Positions 1 through 8,800 of a DNA stretch of 46,022 nt are shown here, piece after piece (position 1 is the first letter of the stretch; every line of letters begins with the position of its first letter). The position numbers and the translations under genes were made by a program. The notes beneath the pieces are model-generated. The model saw only the letters and a program-made list of their open reading frames with translations. It was not told where the DNA came from and ran no database searches. Source of the stretch: an uncultured Pseudomonadota bacterium (lineage in GTDB: Bacteria; Myxococcota_A; UBA796; JAFGLY01); assembly GCA_937912125.1 (NCBI GenBank), contig CALDOK010000189.1, forward strand, positions 1 to 46,022, written 5' to 3'.

Positions 1-41
1 TGTTCATCTGCTTTTTATGGGTGTTATTCCATGACCCCATG

Positions 42-55
42 GTTCCACGTGGAAC
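42..55. promoter_or_regulatory. parS: parS centromere-like site (ParB/Spo0J binding)
   Basis: The 14-base sequence GTTCCACGTGGAAC is a perfect palindrome and matches the core of chromosomal parS sites (TGTTnCACGTGnAACA), the binding site of ParB/Spo0J in most bacteria. Only the outermost T and A of the 16-mer are replaced, by G on each side. It lies between genes, about 15 bp past the stop of the lipoprotein gene on the minus strand. No second copy with both half-sites was seen in the window. Known parS sites cluster near the replication origin, so the window may be origin-proximal. The alternative reading, a short terminator hairpin, is weakened by the absence of a T-tract and by the exact match to parS. 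Confidence 0.75.
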
Positions 56-69
56 GGCGCCGTGACGAC

Positions 70-2070
70 CTACTCGCACAGTGCGATGGTCATGATGCCC
101 TGGTTGTCGTCCTCGATGCACTCTTCGACGGCGTCGTCTTCGTCGACGATCACGAACAGCTCGCTGCCCAGGGCGGCGCGGTTGGTGTCCACGGTCCACT
201 CGTAGGAACCCTGTGCGGGAATCTCAGCGGTGGTCGGCCGTTCGTCCAGCAGCAGCAGGGCGTCGTCTACGGTGCCGTAGAGTCGCAGCACGACTCCGGA
301 CTCGGCGTCGGCCGCGCCGCTGTTCCAGACCTGGAGCGCGACCTGTGTGAAGCCTTCGGCGGCACAGCTGGCGACACAGACATCGCTGACCGCGGCCTGC
401 AGGTTGGGCAGAACGGGGGTCTCCCAGGCCGTGGCCTGGCCGCGGACGAGGTTCTCGTCCTGCAGCCAGGGCGGGGTGGTGTCGGTGGGGACCGACAGAT
501 CGTCGGCGATGTTGCCCCCCCAGTAGGCGTGCTGGTTGTAGACCGGCCGGGCCCAGGGCCAGTCTCCATCGGCGCTGCCGAGGGCCCGCACGCCGACCCA
601 GTTGCAGGGGTTGTGCAAGCAGGGCCCGGAGCCGAACACGATCTCACCCTGTCCGTCGCCGTCGATGTCGGCCACAGCGGGGGTCTCGATCATGGTGGTC
701 GAGGCGTGATCGGTGATCTGGATGACCGGGTTGCCCGTGGTGCCTTCCAGGACCCGCAGGATCTCCTCGTCGGCGATGATGACCTCGGGGACGCCGTCGA
801 GATCGATGTCCCAGGTGGTGGGGCCTTCCAACCCGGGGGGTGCATCGGTGGGGGTGCTCCACAGCTCCGTACCGTCTCCGTCGATCAACACCAGCCGATC
901 CCCCAGGGACACGGCGAACTCCTGCAGCCCGTCCCCATCGAAGTCTGCAGTCGCCGGTGGGCCGGGCCAGGCCTTCATCTTTTGGCTCCACAGCACGGTA
1001 CCGTCGTCGTCGCAGAGGGTGAGCCCCTCGGTCTCTGCGACCAGCACCTCGCCGTTGGCATCGGCGTCGATGTTCGTTGGCACCGAGAAGACAGGGTTGT
1101 CCGTGCCCAGACCGCAGGTGAACAGCAGCGCCCCAGTGTGGTCGTAGACCCCGTTTCGCACCAACACTTCCTGTACGCCATCCCCATCCATGTCTGCCGA
1201 AACCGGGGTCCAGGTGGTGGTGTGGTCGGACACGGCGTCCTCGAGCTCAGCGATCAGCGTCCCGGTGGTGCCGTCGAGGATCAGCCAGTGCACCAGCACC
1301 TCGACACTCCCGTCGCCCTCGAGGTCGGTGAGGAAGGGCGCGGCGTGGTCGCCGGTGAAGCGGAAGGCGTCGTGCTCCGCGCTCCATAGTTCCCCTCCGT
1401 TGCGGTCCAGGGCCCGCAGGAAGGTGCGCCCTCCGTCCCCGTCTGGGATGGCGTAGGCGACGATGTCGCCGTAGCCGTCGCTGTCCACGTCGCCGAGGGC
1501 GACCGCCTGCGCTCCTTTGTAGCCGACCTGGGTCCAGCGGGTGGCGCCGGTGGCGCCATCGACCACGGCCAACGACTCGGAGATTGTCGAGGGGTGGTCG
1601 AAGTAGACGAAGACCACCTCGGGTAGCCCGTCACCGTCGAGGTCCCCGATGGCTGGGGTGGAGATCACGGACCCCCGCATTGCACCGGTGCCCAGTGTGG
1701 CCCACTCCCACTCGATCACGTAATTCCATGGGTCCACTGGTGGCACACTCACAGGCCGTGGCTCTCCCTGGCAGGGCCCGCAGTCCTCGGACACCGGCGG
1801 CGCCAGACTCGGCTCGCATGCGTCGTCCACACAGTCTGCGTCGCCGTCCCCGTCGACGTCGTCGAAGCCCTCGTCCACATCGCCATCACCGTCGTCGTCC
1901 ACGCCATTGCACCACTCCTCGAGGGGCGCTTCGGTCATCGTGGGTTCGGGCTCCGCTGCGGTGTCCCCTCCGAGGGGCGGTTCGGGGTCCTCGCCGTGCA
2001 GGCTGTAGTCGGGGCAGCCCGCCAGGAGCGGTAGGCAGAGGACCGGTGCGAGCACGCGACAGGTGTCCAT
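70..2070 (-). CDS. FG-GAP/VCBS-repeat lipoprotein with MopE motif and CARDB-like domain
   Basis: Predicted 666-residue surface lipoprotein. A signal peptide ends in the lipobox LLAGC (Cys19), followed by an acidic Pro-rich linker. Residues about 53-95 carry a MopE-type Cys/Asp-rich segment (CNGVDDDGDGDVDEG). Residues about 140-500 contain seven FG-GAP-like motifs, such as GDLDGDGLPEVVF and ADIDGDGQGEIVFG, which normally build a calcium-binding beta-propeller. The C-terminal ~110 residues resemble a CARDB/Ig-type adhesion domain (LPNLQAAVSDVC to VEECIEDDNQ). The start is supported by GGAGGG 8 bp upstream. It is divergent from the metallophosphoesterase gene, so a shared promoter region lies at about 2071-2141. 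The domain types suggest a surface adhesion or ligand-binding role; the ligand is unknown. Confidence 0.85.
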   Translation of the reverse strand: MDTCRVLAPVLCLPLLAGCPDYSLHGEDPEPPLGGDTAAEPEPTMTEAPLEEWCNGVDDDGDGDVDEGFDDVDGDGDADCVDDACEPSLAPPVSEDCGPCQGEPRPVSVPPVDPWNYVIEWEWATLGTGAMRGSVISTPAIGDLDGDGLPEVVFVYFDHPSTISESLAVVDGATGATRWTQVGYKGAQAVALGDVDSDGYGDIVAYAIPDGDGGRTFLRALDRNGGELWSAEHDAFRFTGDHAAPFLTDLEGDGSVEVLVHWLILDGTTGTLIAELEDAVSDHTTTWTPVSADMDGDGVQEVLVRNGVYDHTGALLFTCGLGTDNPVFSVPTNIDADANGEVLVAETEGLTLCDDDGTVLWSQKMKAWPGPPATADFDGDGLQEFAVSLGDRLVLIDGDGTELWSTPTDAPPGLEGPTTWDIDLDGVPEVIIADEEILRVLEGTTGNPVIQITDHASTTMIETPAVADIDGDGQGEIVFGSGPCLHNPCNWVGVRALGSADGDWPWARPVYNQHAYWGGNIADDLSVPTDTTPPWLQDENLVRGQATAWETPVLPNLQAAVSDVCVASCAAEGFTQVALQVWNSGAADAESGVVLRLYGTVDDALLLLDERPTTAEIPAQGSYEWTVDTNRAALGSELFVIVDEDDAVEECIEDDNQGIMTIALCE

Positions 2071-2141
2071 GGGGTGTCCCTCCGCTGTTGTCCTGGAACG
2101 TATCCTACACGACGGCTTCCCGTGTCGCGACCCTGGCGGCT

Positions 2142-3677
2142 ATGCTCCTTGCCATGCCTCCCTCCGCCCGGTTTCCGCTCACCGCGCTCGTCCTGGCCTT
2201 CCTGGCCCCCGCCCCGGCTCTGGCCATCGACCCCCACGGCGTCCGCTACCTGGACGACGCTGAGGAGCTGTTCTGGTTCCTGCAGGTCTCGGACACCCAC
2301 GTGGGCGAGGACCTCGGCTATGGCACCCAGGACACCGACAACCTGGCCTGGGTGCTCGCGGCCGCCAGCGAGGTCATCCTGCCCGAGTTCATCGTGGCCA
2401 CCGGCGATCTGGTGGACGCCACCAACGGCTACCTGGTGCCCACGGGGCAGTACCAGGACGAGTGGGACCAGTACAACGGGGCGCTGGCCGGCCAGGCGGT
2501 CACCTTCTTCCACGACATCCCCGGCAACCACGACACCTACTACGACGAGGGGGCCACCTACTACCTGGGCAACTCCTTGATCGGCACGGCCTACGGGGAG
2601 TGGCACGAGGCCTGGTCCCACGGCTTCGCCTACGGTGAGTACGCGTTCATCGGCATCAACACCGCCGACACCACCGGGTCGTGGGCGGGCTTCGATCACC
2701 CGGGGGTCACCGACGAGGAGCGGACCTTCCTCGAGGACTCCCTGGACGCCTACGCCGACGCGCGGCTGGCCTTCGTCTTCTCCCACCACCCGGTCTGGGA
2801 TCTCGAGGAAGGCGGCGACGAGGCCGAGGCTGTCTTGGAGGACAGGGGAGTCTCGGTCTGGGCCTCGGGCCACGTACACGCGTTCAGCGCCGAGCAGCGG
2901 GGCGGCGCCCTGCACCAGGTGCTGGACTCTGCGGGCAAGGGCTCGAGCCAGAACCTGGGCCTGTTCGCCGTGGACCATGACGGGGTCTCCACCCGGGCCG
3001 TAGACATCGGTGACTGGCCCTATGTGCTGATCACCGCCCCCACGGACGCTGCCCTGGGGGGCGACAACCCCTACGCCTATGTCGTCTCGCGCAACCACGA
3101 CGACAACCCCGTGCGGGCCTTGGTCTTCGACCCCGACGGGGCCCTGACCGTCAGCTTCTCGGTGGACGGCGGCGAGGCCGTGCCCATGGAGCAGGTGGCG
3201 CCCTCGGTGTGGCAGGGCGGCTGGGACGCGACCCTCTACGACGAAGGCCAGCACGAGATCAGCGTGGTGGCGGTCACCCCCTCGGGCTCCGACGCTCACG
3301 TGATCGAGGTGGTCACGGGCGTCACCGCCTGCGATGACGGGGTGGACAACGACGGCAACGGCTACGTGGACTGGGACGAGGACGGCGGCTGCGACGGGCC
3401 CTCGGACGACGACGAGTCCGGCTGGACCCCGCCGAAGGACACAGGGCTTGGCGACACGGGGCCCGGCGACAGCGAGGTCGACACGGGGCCCGGGCCCGGT
3501 GACAGCCAGGCGCACACCGGGGACTCCTCCGTGGTCCGGGACAGCGGGGGGCAGGACTCGGGCCTGCGCCCGGGCAAGGGCTGCGACTGCTCCACCACGG
3601 ATCGCTCGGCTATGGCCAGCCTCGGCCTGCTGGTGCTGCTGCTGTGGCCCCTGCAGCGGCGGCGGCGCTCGATCTGA
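2142..3677 (+). CDS. Exported calcineurin-like metallophosphoesterase with MYXO-CTERM tail
   Basis: About 511 residues. After a Sec signal peptide (cleavage near PALA-ID) comes a calcineurin-like metallophosphoesterase domain with the full metal-ligand set: DTHVG (~51), TGDLVD (~88), PGNHDTYY (~128), FSHHPVW and SGHVHAF. This family hydrolyses phosphomono- or diesters using two metal ions. A beta-sandwich-like region follows, then one MopE-like motif (ACDDGVDNDGNGYVD), a Gly/Asp/Thr linker rich in DTG, and a tail with GCDCS, one hydrophobic helix and RRRR. That tail fits the MYXO-CTERM sorting signal, in which the protein is processed and anchored at the cell surface. ATG 2154 is an alternative start; neither has a good ribosome-binding site. 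The physiological substrate is not evident. Confidence 0.85.
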   Translation: MLLAMPPSARFPLTALVLAFLAPAPALAIDPHGVRYLDDAEELFWFLQVSDTHVGEDLGYGTQDTDNLAWVLAAASEVILPEFIVATGDLVDATNGYLVPTGQYQDEWDQYNGALAGQAVTFFHDIPGNHDTYYDEGATYYLGNSLIGTAYGEWHEAWSHGFAYGEYAFIGINTADTTGSWAGFDHPGVTDEERTFLEDSLDAYADARLAFVFSHHPVWDLEEGGDEAEAVLEDRGVSVWASGHVHAFSAEQRGGALHQVLDSAGKGSSQNLGLFAVDHDGVSTRAVDIGDWPYVLITAPTDAALGGDNPYAYVVSRNHDDNPVRALVFDPDGALTVSFSVDGGEAVPMEQVAPSVWQGGWDATLYDEGQHEISVVAVTPSGSDAHVIEVVTGVTACDDGVDNDGNGYVDWDEDGGCDGPSDDDESGWTPPKDTGLGDTGPGDSEVDTGPGPGDSQAHTGDSSVVRDSGGQDSGLRPGKGCDCSTTDRSAMASLGLLVLLLWPLQRRRRSI

Positions 3678-3685
3678 CGCCTGCG

Positions 3686-4447
3686 CTAGTCGCCCGCGCC
3701 ATCCACCGCCAGCGGCAGGTAGACCCTGAAGCTGGTGCCCTGGCCTTCGACGCTGTCCACCACGATGCGGCCGCCCAGCTCTTTGACGATGCGGCTGGAG
3801 ATGGCCAGGCCCAGGCCGGTGCCGGGGATGTCTCGGCTGGCCTTGCTCTGGGATCGGTGGAACTCCTGGAACAGCTCCGGCAGGAACGCGCTGGGGATGC
3901 CGATGCCCGTGTCCTCGACCTCGACGCAGGCCGTGGGGGGATCTTCCTGAGGCCTGGCGGTGGCCCGGATGAACACAGAGCCGCCGTTCTTGTTGTATCG
4001 AATTGCGTTTTCGGTGATGTGAGACAAGGCGGCCAGCAAGCTGAAGCGGTCGCCGCGCACGACCAGGGGTTCGCGGGGCGGCTCGAGGTGTACCTGGACC
4101 TGCTTGGTGGTGGCGTCCTCGCGGGCGTCGGCGGCCAGGCCTTCGAGCAAGACGCCCAGGTCGCTGCTGGTGTGGGGCTGGATCAGGGCGCCCGCTTCGA
4201 CCCTGGCCAGGGCCAGCCAGTCTTCGACGATGGCCAGGGCTTCGTCGATGCGCACCACGGAGCGGTCGATCCAGGGCTGGGTGTGGGCGGCCTCGGGCCG
4301 GGAGCGGGCGTCGTCCTGGAGCAGGTCCATGTACTGACGCACGGCCACCAGGGGGGCCTTGAGCTGGTGGGAGACCACGGTGATGAAGCGCCGCTCGAGC
4401 AGCGCGCGCAGCTCGGGAGCGGCGTCGCTGTCGGTGCCGTGAGGCAT
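3686..4447 (-). CDS. Soluble sensor-less histidine kinase
   Basis: About 253 residues from ATG 4447. A GTG at 4513 would add 22 residues but lies over a possible promoter. The HisKA dimerisation helix carries the phosphoacceptor in VSHQLKAPLVAV (His27). The HATPase_c domain shows the N box ITENAIRYNKNGG, the G1 box VEDTGIGIP, the F box LFQEF and the G2 box GTGLGLAIS. No transmembrane segment and no PAS/GAF sensor domain precede the kinase core, so the input must come from a partner protein. No response regulator gene is adjacent: it is an orphan kinase convergent with the phosphoesterase gene and divergent from the thioredoxin gene. Two-component orphan kinases of this kind are typical of Myxococcota. 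The kinase assignment is firm; the start and the signal are not. Confidence 0.88.
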   Translation of the reverse strand: MPHGTDSDAAPELRALLERRFITVVSHQLKAPLVAVRQYMDLLQDDARSRPEAAHTQPWIDRSVVRIDEALAIVEDWLALARVEAGALIQPHTSSDLGVLLEGLAADAREDATTKQVQVHLEPPREPLVVRGDRFSLLAALSHITENAIRYNKNGGSVFIRATARPQEDPPTACVEVEDTGIGIPSAFLPELFQEFHRSQSKASRDIPGTGLGLAISSRIVKELGGRIVVDSVEGQGTSFRVYLPLAVDGAGD

Positions 4448-4495
4448 GGGGGTGGGCTCGTTGGCCACGCGTGGGGCTCCCGGGGGTGCGGAACA

Positions 4496-4515
4496 TTCTT
4501 TATAGAATCTCACAG
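4496..4515. promoter_or_regulatory. AT-rich divergent region with short palindrome, possible promoter
   Basis: Between the divergent histidine kinase and thioredoxin genes the sequence turns AT-rich and contains ATTCT-TTAT-AGAAT, an inverted repeat with 5-bp arms. On the minus strand it includes TATAAA, a plausible -10 element that would give a leader of about 50 nt for the kinase start at 4447. No convincing -35 box was found at the right distance, so this is only a candidate. Confidence 0.25.
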
Positions 4516-4621
4516 TCTTGGTAGCCAGCCGGGGCTGTCAGGGAAGCGTGACGAAACACCCGCGACGGCTGGTGGCTCATTCATGGCGAACACGCACCAA
4601 CCCGAACCCTGTGAGGTCACC

Positions 4622-4966
4622 ATGAACGCCAAGCCCATCAACGTCACCACTTCCAGCTTCGAGAACGAAGTCAACCAGTCCGCGCAGCCCGTCGTCGTGG
4701 ACTTCTGGGCCCCCTGGTGCGGCCCCTGCCGTCAGATCGGCCCGGTGCTCACGGAGCTGGCTGGCACCTACGCGGGCAAGGTCAAGGTCGCCAAGGTCAA
4801 CGTGGACGAGGAGCCCGCCCTGGCGCAGGCCTTCGGCGTCCGCGGCATCCCCACCCTGACCGTGCTCCACAAGGGTAAGAACATCGGGCAGATGGTCGGC
4901 TTCAAGGGGCGTGGCGCCCTCGAGGACCTCTTCACCGATCTGGCCAAGCTCACCCCCGTGAACTAG
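4622..4966 (+). CDS. trxA: Thioredoxin
   Basis: A 114-residue classical thioredoxin. The active site WAPWCGPC sits in the usual place, followed by the conserved VDEEPALAQAFGVRGIPTL segment with the cis-Pro and the terminal GxxGRGALEDL helix. It reduces protein disulfides in the cytosol using electrons from thioredoxin reductase, which is not in this window. The start at 4622 is favoured by GAGG seven bases upstream and by the family length; ATG 4583 in the same frame would add 13 non-conserved residues. It appears to be transcribed alone, with a strong nested hairpin right after the stop. Confidence 0.95.
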   Translation: MNAKPINVTTSSFENEVNQSAQPVVVDFWAPWCGPCRQIGPVLTELAGTYAGKVKVAKVNVDEEPALAQAFGVRGIPTLTVLHKGKNIGQMVGFKGRGALEDLFTDLAKLTPVN

Positions 4967-4975
4967 GGCCGCGCC

Positions 4976-5013
4976 AGCCCGCGCGCTCCCGGACCGCCGG
5001 GAACCCGCGGGCT
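4976..5013 (+). terminator. Nested GC hairpin after trxA
   Basis: Ten bases past the trxA stop there is a two-tier perfect hairpin. The outer arms are AGCCCGCG/CGCGGGCT (4976-4983 and 5006-5013), the inner arms TCCCGG/CCGGGA with an ACCG loop, separated by a symmetric 3-nt internal loop. It lacks a T-tract, so it may be an RNA 3'-end stabiliser or an atypical terminator that separates trxA from the MBL-hydrolase/kinase operon. Confidence 0.5.
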
Positions 5014-5051
5014 GTGTGGCCGGGGAGAGCGTCGCTCTCTTATGGGGGCGC

Positions 5052-5876
5052 ATGCTCAACCTTGCTGGAACAGCGGTGAAGGGAATCAGCATCGGCGGCG
5101 TGGAGACATGCATCCAGCTGCCGGGGCTCGATCTCTGCTTCGACATCGGGCGTGCGCCCCGTTCGGCGGTGCACCGATCCCGGGTCGCGTTCACCCACGC
5201 TCACCTGGACCACATGGGGGGCGTGGCCATGCACGTGGCCACCCGCGCCCTGACGTCCCAGGCGCCGCCCACCTACCTGATGCCCGCCAAGAATGTGCAG
5301 GACTTCGAGGCCATGCTGCGGGCTTGGCGGCGGCTGGACCGCTCGCGGCTTCCCTGCCACCTCGTGCCCATGGAGCCGGGCGGCAGCTTCGACCTGGGCG
5401 ATGGCAAGGAGCTGCGCGCCTTCGCCACCCAGCACACGGTGCCCAGCGTGGGCTACGCCGTCTTCTCGAGCAAGCAGAAGTTGCTGCCCAGCTACCACGG
5501 CCTGCCCGGCCAGGAGCTGCGGCGCCTGCGCCTGGCCGGAGAGCCCATCACCCAGCGGGTCGAGTCCTGCGACCTGGCCTTCACCGGCGACACCTGCATC
5601 GACGCGCTCGACGCGCAGCCCTGGCTCTACCAGGCCCGGCTGCTGATCCTCGAGGCCACCTTCCTGGATGAGCGGGTCGATGTGGCCGGCTGCAGGAGCA
5701 AGGGTCATGTGCACCTGGACGAGATCATCGCCCGTGCCGAGCGCTTCGAGAACCAGGCCATCCTGCTGACCCATCACTCGGCCCGGTATGCCTGGCACGA
5801 GATTCGGGCGATACTGGACCAGCGGCTGCCGTCTTCTCTGCGGGAGCGCGTCCACTCCCTGCTCCCCAGAGGCTGA
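5052..5876 (+). CDS. RNase Z-like metallo-beta-lactamase-fold hydrolase
   Basis: 274 residues. The metal-binding signature THAHLDHMGG (residues 48-57) and the later FTGDT, ILEATF and LTHHSARY segments fit the MBL fold of the ribonuclease Z/ElaC branch, zinc enzymes that trim tRNA 3' ends, or related phosphodiesterases. The central segment GLPGQELRRLRLAGEPI resembles that of tRNase Z-like proteins. The protein is slightly shorter than typical RNase Z (about 300 residues), so I do not assign rnz. It is followed after 11 bp by the giant Ser/Thr kinase gene on the same strand, so the two are probably co-transcribed. An upstream in-frame ATG at 5016 would overlap the end of the trxA hairpin and is less likely. 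Confidence 0.8.
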   Translation: MLNLAGTAVKGISIGGVETCIQLPGLDLCFDIGRAPRSAVHRSRVAFTHAHLDHMGGVAMHVATRALTSQAPPTYLMPAKNVQDFEAMLRAWRRLDRSRLPCHLVPMEPGGSFDLGDGKELRAFATQHTVPSVGYAVFSSKQKLLPSYHGLPGQELRRLRLAGEPITQRVESCDLAFTGDTCIDALDAQPWLYQARLLILEATFLDERVDVAGCRSKGHVHLDEIIARAERFENQAILLTHHSARYAWHEIRAILDQRLPSSLRERVHSLLPRG

Positions 5877-5887
5877 TCCCCCGGGCC

Positions 5888-8800
5888 ATGACCAGCTCGC
5901 CCCCTCCCCCGGTCTGTCCAACGCTGCCAGAGCGCTACCACCCTCTGCCCACCGCAGAGTCTGCGCTGCTGGGCTCGGGGGGCATGGCCGATGTGTTCCG
6001 GGCCCGCGACCGGCTGCTGGGTGACGAGGTGGCCGTCAAGGTGGTGCGCCATGACGTGATGGCCGCCCCGGAGTTCCGGCCGCGCTTCGAGCGCGAGGTC
6101 GCGATCTCTGCAGGGGTGATGCATCCCCACCTGGTGCCCCTGCACGACCTGGGGGAGCTGCCCGACGGGCGTCCGTACCTGGCCCTGGCCTTGGCCGACT
6201 CCGGCAGCTTGCTCGAGCTGCGCCGCACCAACCCGCCGTGGCCCTTGCTGCGCCGCCTGTTGGACGAGACCCTGAGCGCCCTGTCCTGCCTGCACGCCCG
6301 GGGCATCCTCCACCTGGATGTCAAGCTCTCCAACGTGCTGCTGCACCGAGGCCGCGACACCAAGCTGCATGCCTGGCTGTCGGATCTGGGCTTGGCCAAG
6401 GCCCTCGAGCAGCGGGAGGCCTTCCAGGGCACCCTGGCGGGCACGCTCTCCTACATGCCCCTCGAGGTGCTGCTGCGCCGCTACGGCGAGATCGGGCCAG
6501 CCGCGGACCTGTTCGCCATGGGCGTGCTCCTGTACCGGCTGGTCTCGGGCACCAACCCCTTCAAGGAGCAGGGTGTGCCCGCGCACATCAACCTGCGCTA
6601 CCGCCCCCCGAAGCGGGTGCCGGTGCGGCGTGGGCTGGTCGTTCCGCCGGGGCTCGAGGAGATCATCATCGCGCTCGTGCAGCCCGATCCGCGCACGCGC
6701 TTCGATCTGGCGGCCGACCTTCGCGCGGCCCTGGCCGCCCTGCCGCGGCTCGAGGACGACCAAGAAGACGACCATCCCTTCGACGCGAAGGAGCACCGGA
6801 CCTCGGCGCCGCCCACCGATCTGCTGGGCGACGAGCACTCCTCGTCGAGCTGGAGCTGCGAGGACCCCGTCTTCGGCGACCCGCGGGAGCCTCCCCGCTG
6901 GAACCGCCCCCACCTGGGGCCTGTGCCGTTCCGCCCTCTGCCCGAGCCGGGCCTGGGCGCCCGGGCCCGGGCCAGCCTGCCCCTGTTCGCCCTGCGGGAG
7001 ATCCCCCTGGTCAACCGTGAGCGCGAGCTGCAGGAGCTCTGGGACCTGGCCCGCGGCGTGGCCGCGACGGGCAAGCCCGCGGCGGTGATCATCGAGGGCG
7101 AGGCGGGGGTCGGCAAGAGCCGCTTGGTCAAGGCCGTGGCCCGATCCCTCGAGGAGACCGGCCACGCGGTGCCCTTCGAGCTGGGCTTCAGCCAGCACGG
7201 CGGCCCTGGCGACGGCTACAGCGCCGCGGTCCGGCGAAAGCTACGCCTGGTGGGGGATGATCCCGATCTCACCCGCTCTCGCCTCGAGCGTTGGATCGCT
7301 CGGGACTGCCAGGCCATCACCCCCGAGGTGCTGCTCGAGGCCGAGCTGCTGCAGCGCTGGGGCGTGCCAGCCCGGGACCAGGAGCCCGTGGCTCCCGCCA
7401 TCGCCCGCGAGTACGTGTTCCACTACCTGCAGCGCTACAGCTGGCGTGGCCTGAGCCTGTTGATCATCGAGGACGCGCACTGGTGCAAGGCGGACGACGA
7501 CGGCGCCGGGCTGGCCGCGACGGTGTTGCAGCTGGGCTTGCCTGTGCTGGCCATCGTCACCTCCCGCTCCAACCCCTTGGACATCCACCCGGCGGCTCGC
7601 AGCTCCCTGCGGGCGCTGCGGGATCTGGGCGCCACCAGCCTGAGGGTCGAGCCGCTGCCGGCGAGCTCCATGTCCGATCTGGTGGAGGAGTACCTGCCCC
7701 TCGAGCCCGCCCTGGCGGCCGAGGTGGCGCGCCGCAGCGAGGGCAACCCGCTGTTCGCGCGGGAGCTCATCGGGCAGTGGTGCCGCGAGGATGCGCTGGT
7801 GGCCGACTACGGTCCCCTGGGCCGCATCGGCCGTTCCCTCCACGACGGGCTGCGCTTCCGCCTGGCGGCGCCCCGCATGGAGACCATCCCCGACGACATC
7901 CGGTCGCTGCTCTCCACCCGCTTGAGCACGCTGATCCTGCGATCCCGCAACGCCGCCGTGGTGGGGCGCGCCCTGGACGTGGTGGGCGTCGCCGGCAGCG
8001 GCCTGCCCTGGGTGGTGCTCAGCCGCGCCGCGGGGCCCGGGCTGCACGATCTGGTGGATGGTGGCCTGCTGCGCCGCCAGGACCGCACCTGCTTCATCGA
8101 GCATGCCATGCTCGCCCAGCTGCTGCGTGAGCGGGTGCAGGGCAAGGGCGCCATCCAGGCTCACCTGGCCCTGGCCGCCGCCTGGGGCGAGGAGGGCCAC
8201 AGTCCCCGCGCAAGGGTCGCCGTGGGGCACCACGAGCTGGCCGCGGGTCGCCCGCGCGAGGCCCTGGCCCCGCTGATGGCCGCGGTGGAGTGGCTCGAGG
8301 TGGCAGGAAATGTGGGCGAGCTGCGCAGCGCCGCCCAGGAGCTCAACCGCGCGGCGCTGGCGGTGGGCACCGACGAGCGGCCCTGGGTGCTGGCTCAGCT
8401 GGCCCTGGCCTCCGCCGATCGGGCGGCCGGCTCGGTGCCCGACGCCCTCAAGCGCATCGAGACCCTGCTGGATCGCGAGCTGTCCGACGCCGACATGGCC
8501 ATCGAGGTGGCGGCTCAGTACGTCAACACCTTGGACTACGAGCCCCGGGCCACCCTGGGGCTGCCCGCCCTCGAGCTGGTCGAGGGCCTGTTGACGGTGG
8601 CCTCTCCCTCGGCTCGGGCCCGCTGGCACCAGGCCCGGGCGGCCTGCCTGCTGCACATGGGGCGGGCTGGCCCCGCCGAGCGCGAGCTGCGCGATGCCTT
8701 GGATGTGGTGGAGCGGGATCCCCAGCGGGCTGAGCTGCTCTTCCAGCTGGGCAAGGCGGTGGAGCCCCACGGGCTGGACCAGGCCCTCACGCTGCTGCAG

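Noticed and set aside
1-40. Start of a leftward gene (ATG at 40 on the minus strand, 13 open codons)
   Set aside because: Too short to judge, and no convincing ribosome-binding site.
42-55. Reading the palindrome as a terminator of the lipoprotein gene
   Set aside because: No T-tract follows, and the exact match to the parS core is a better explanation.
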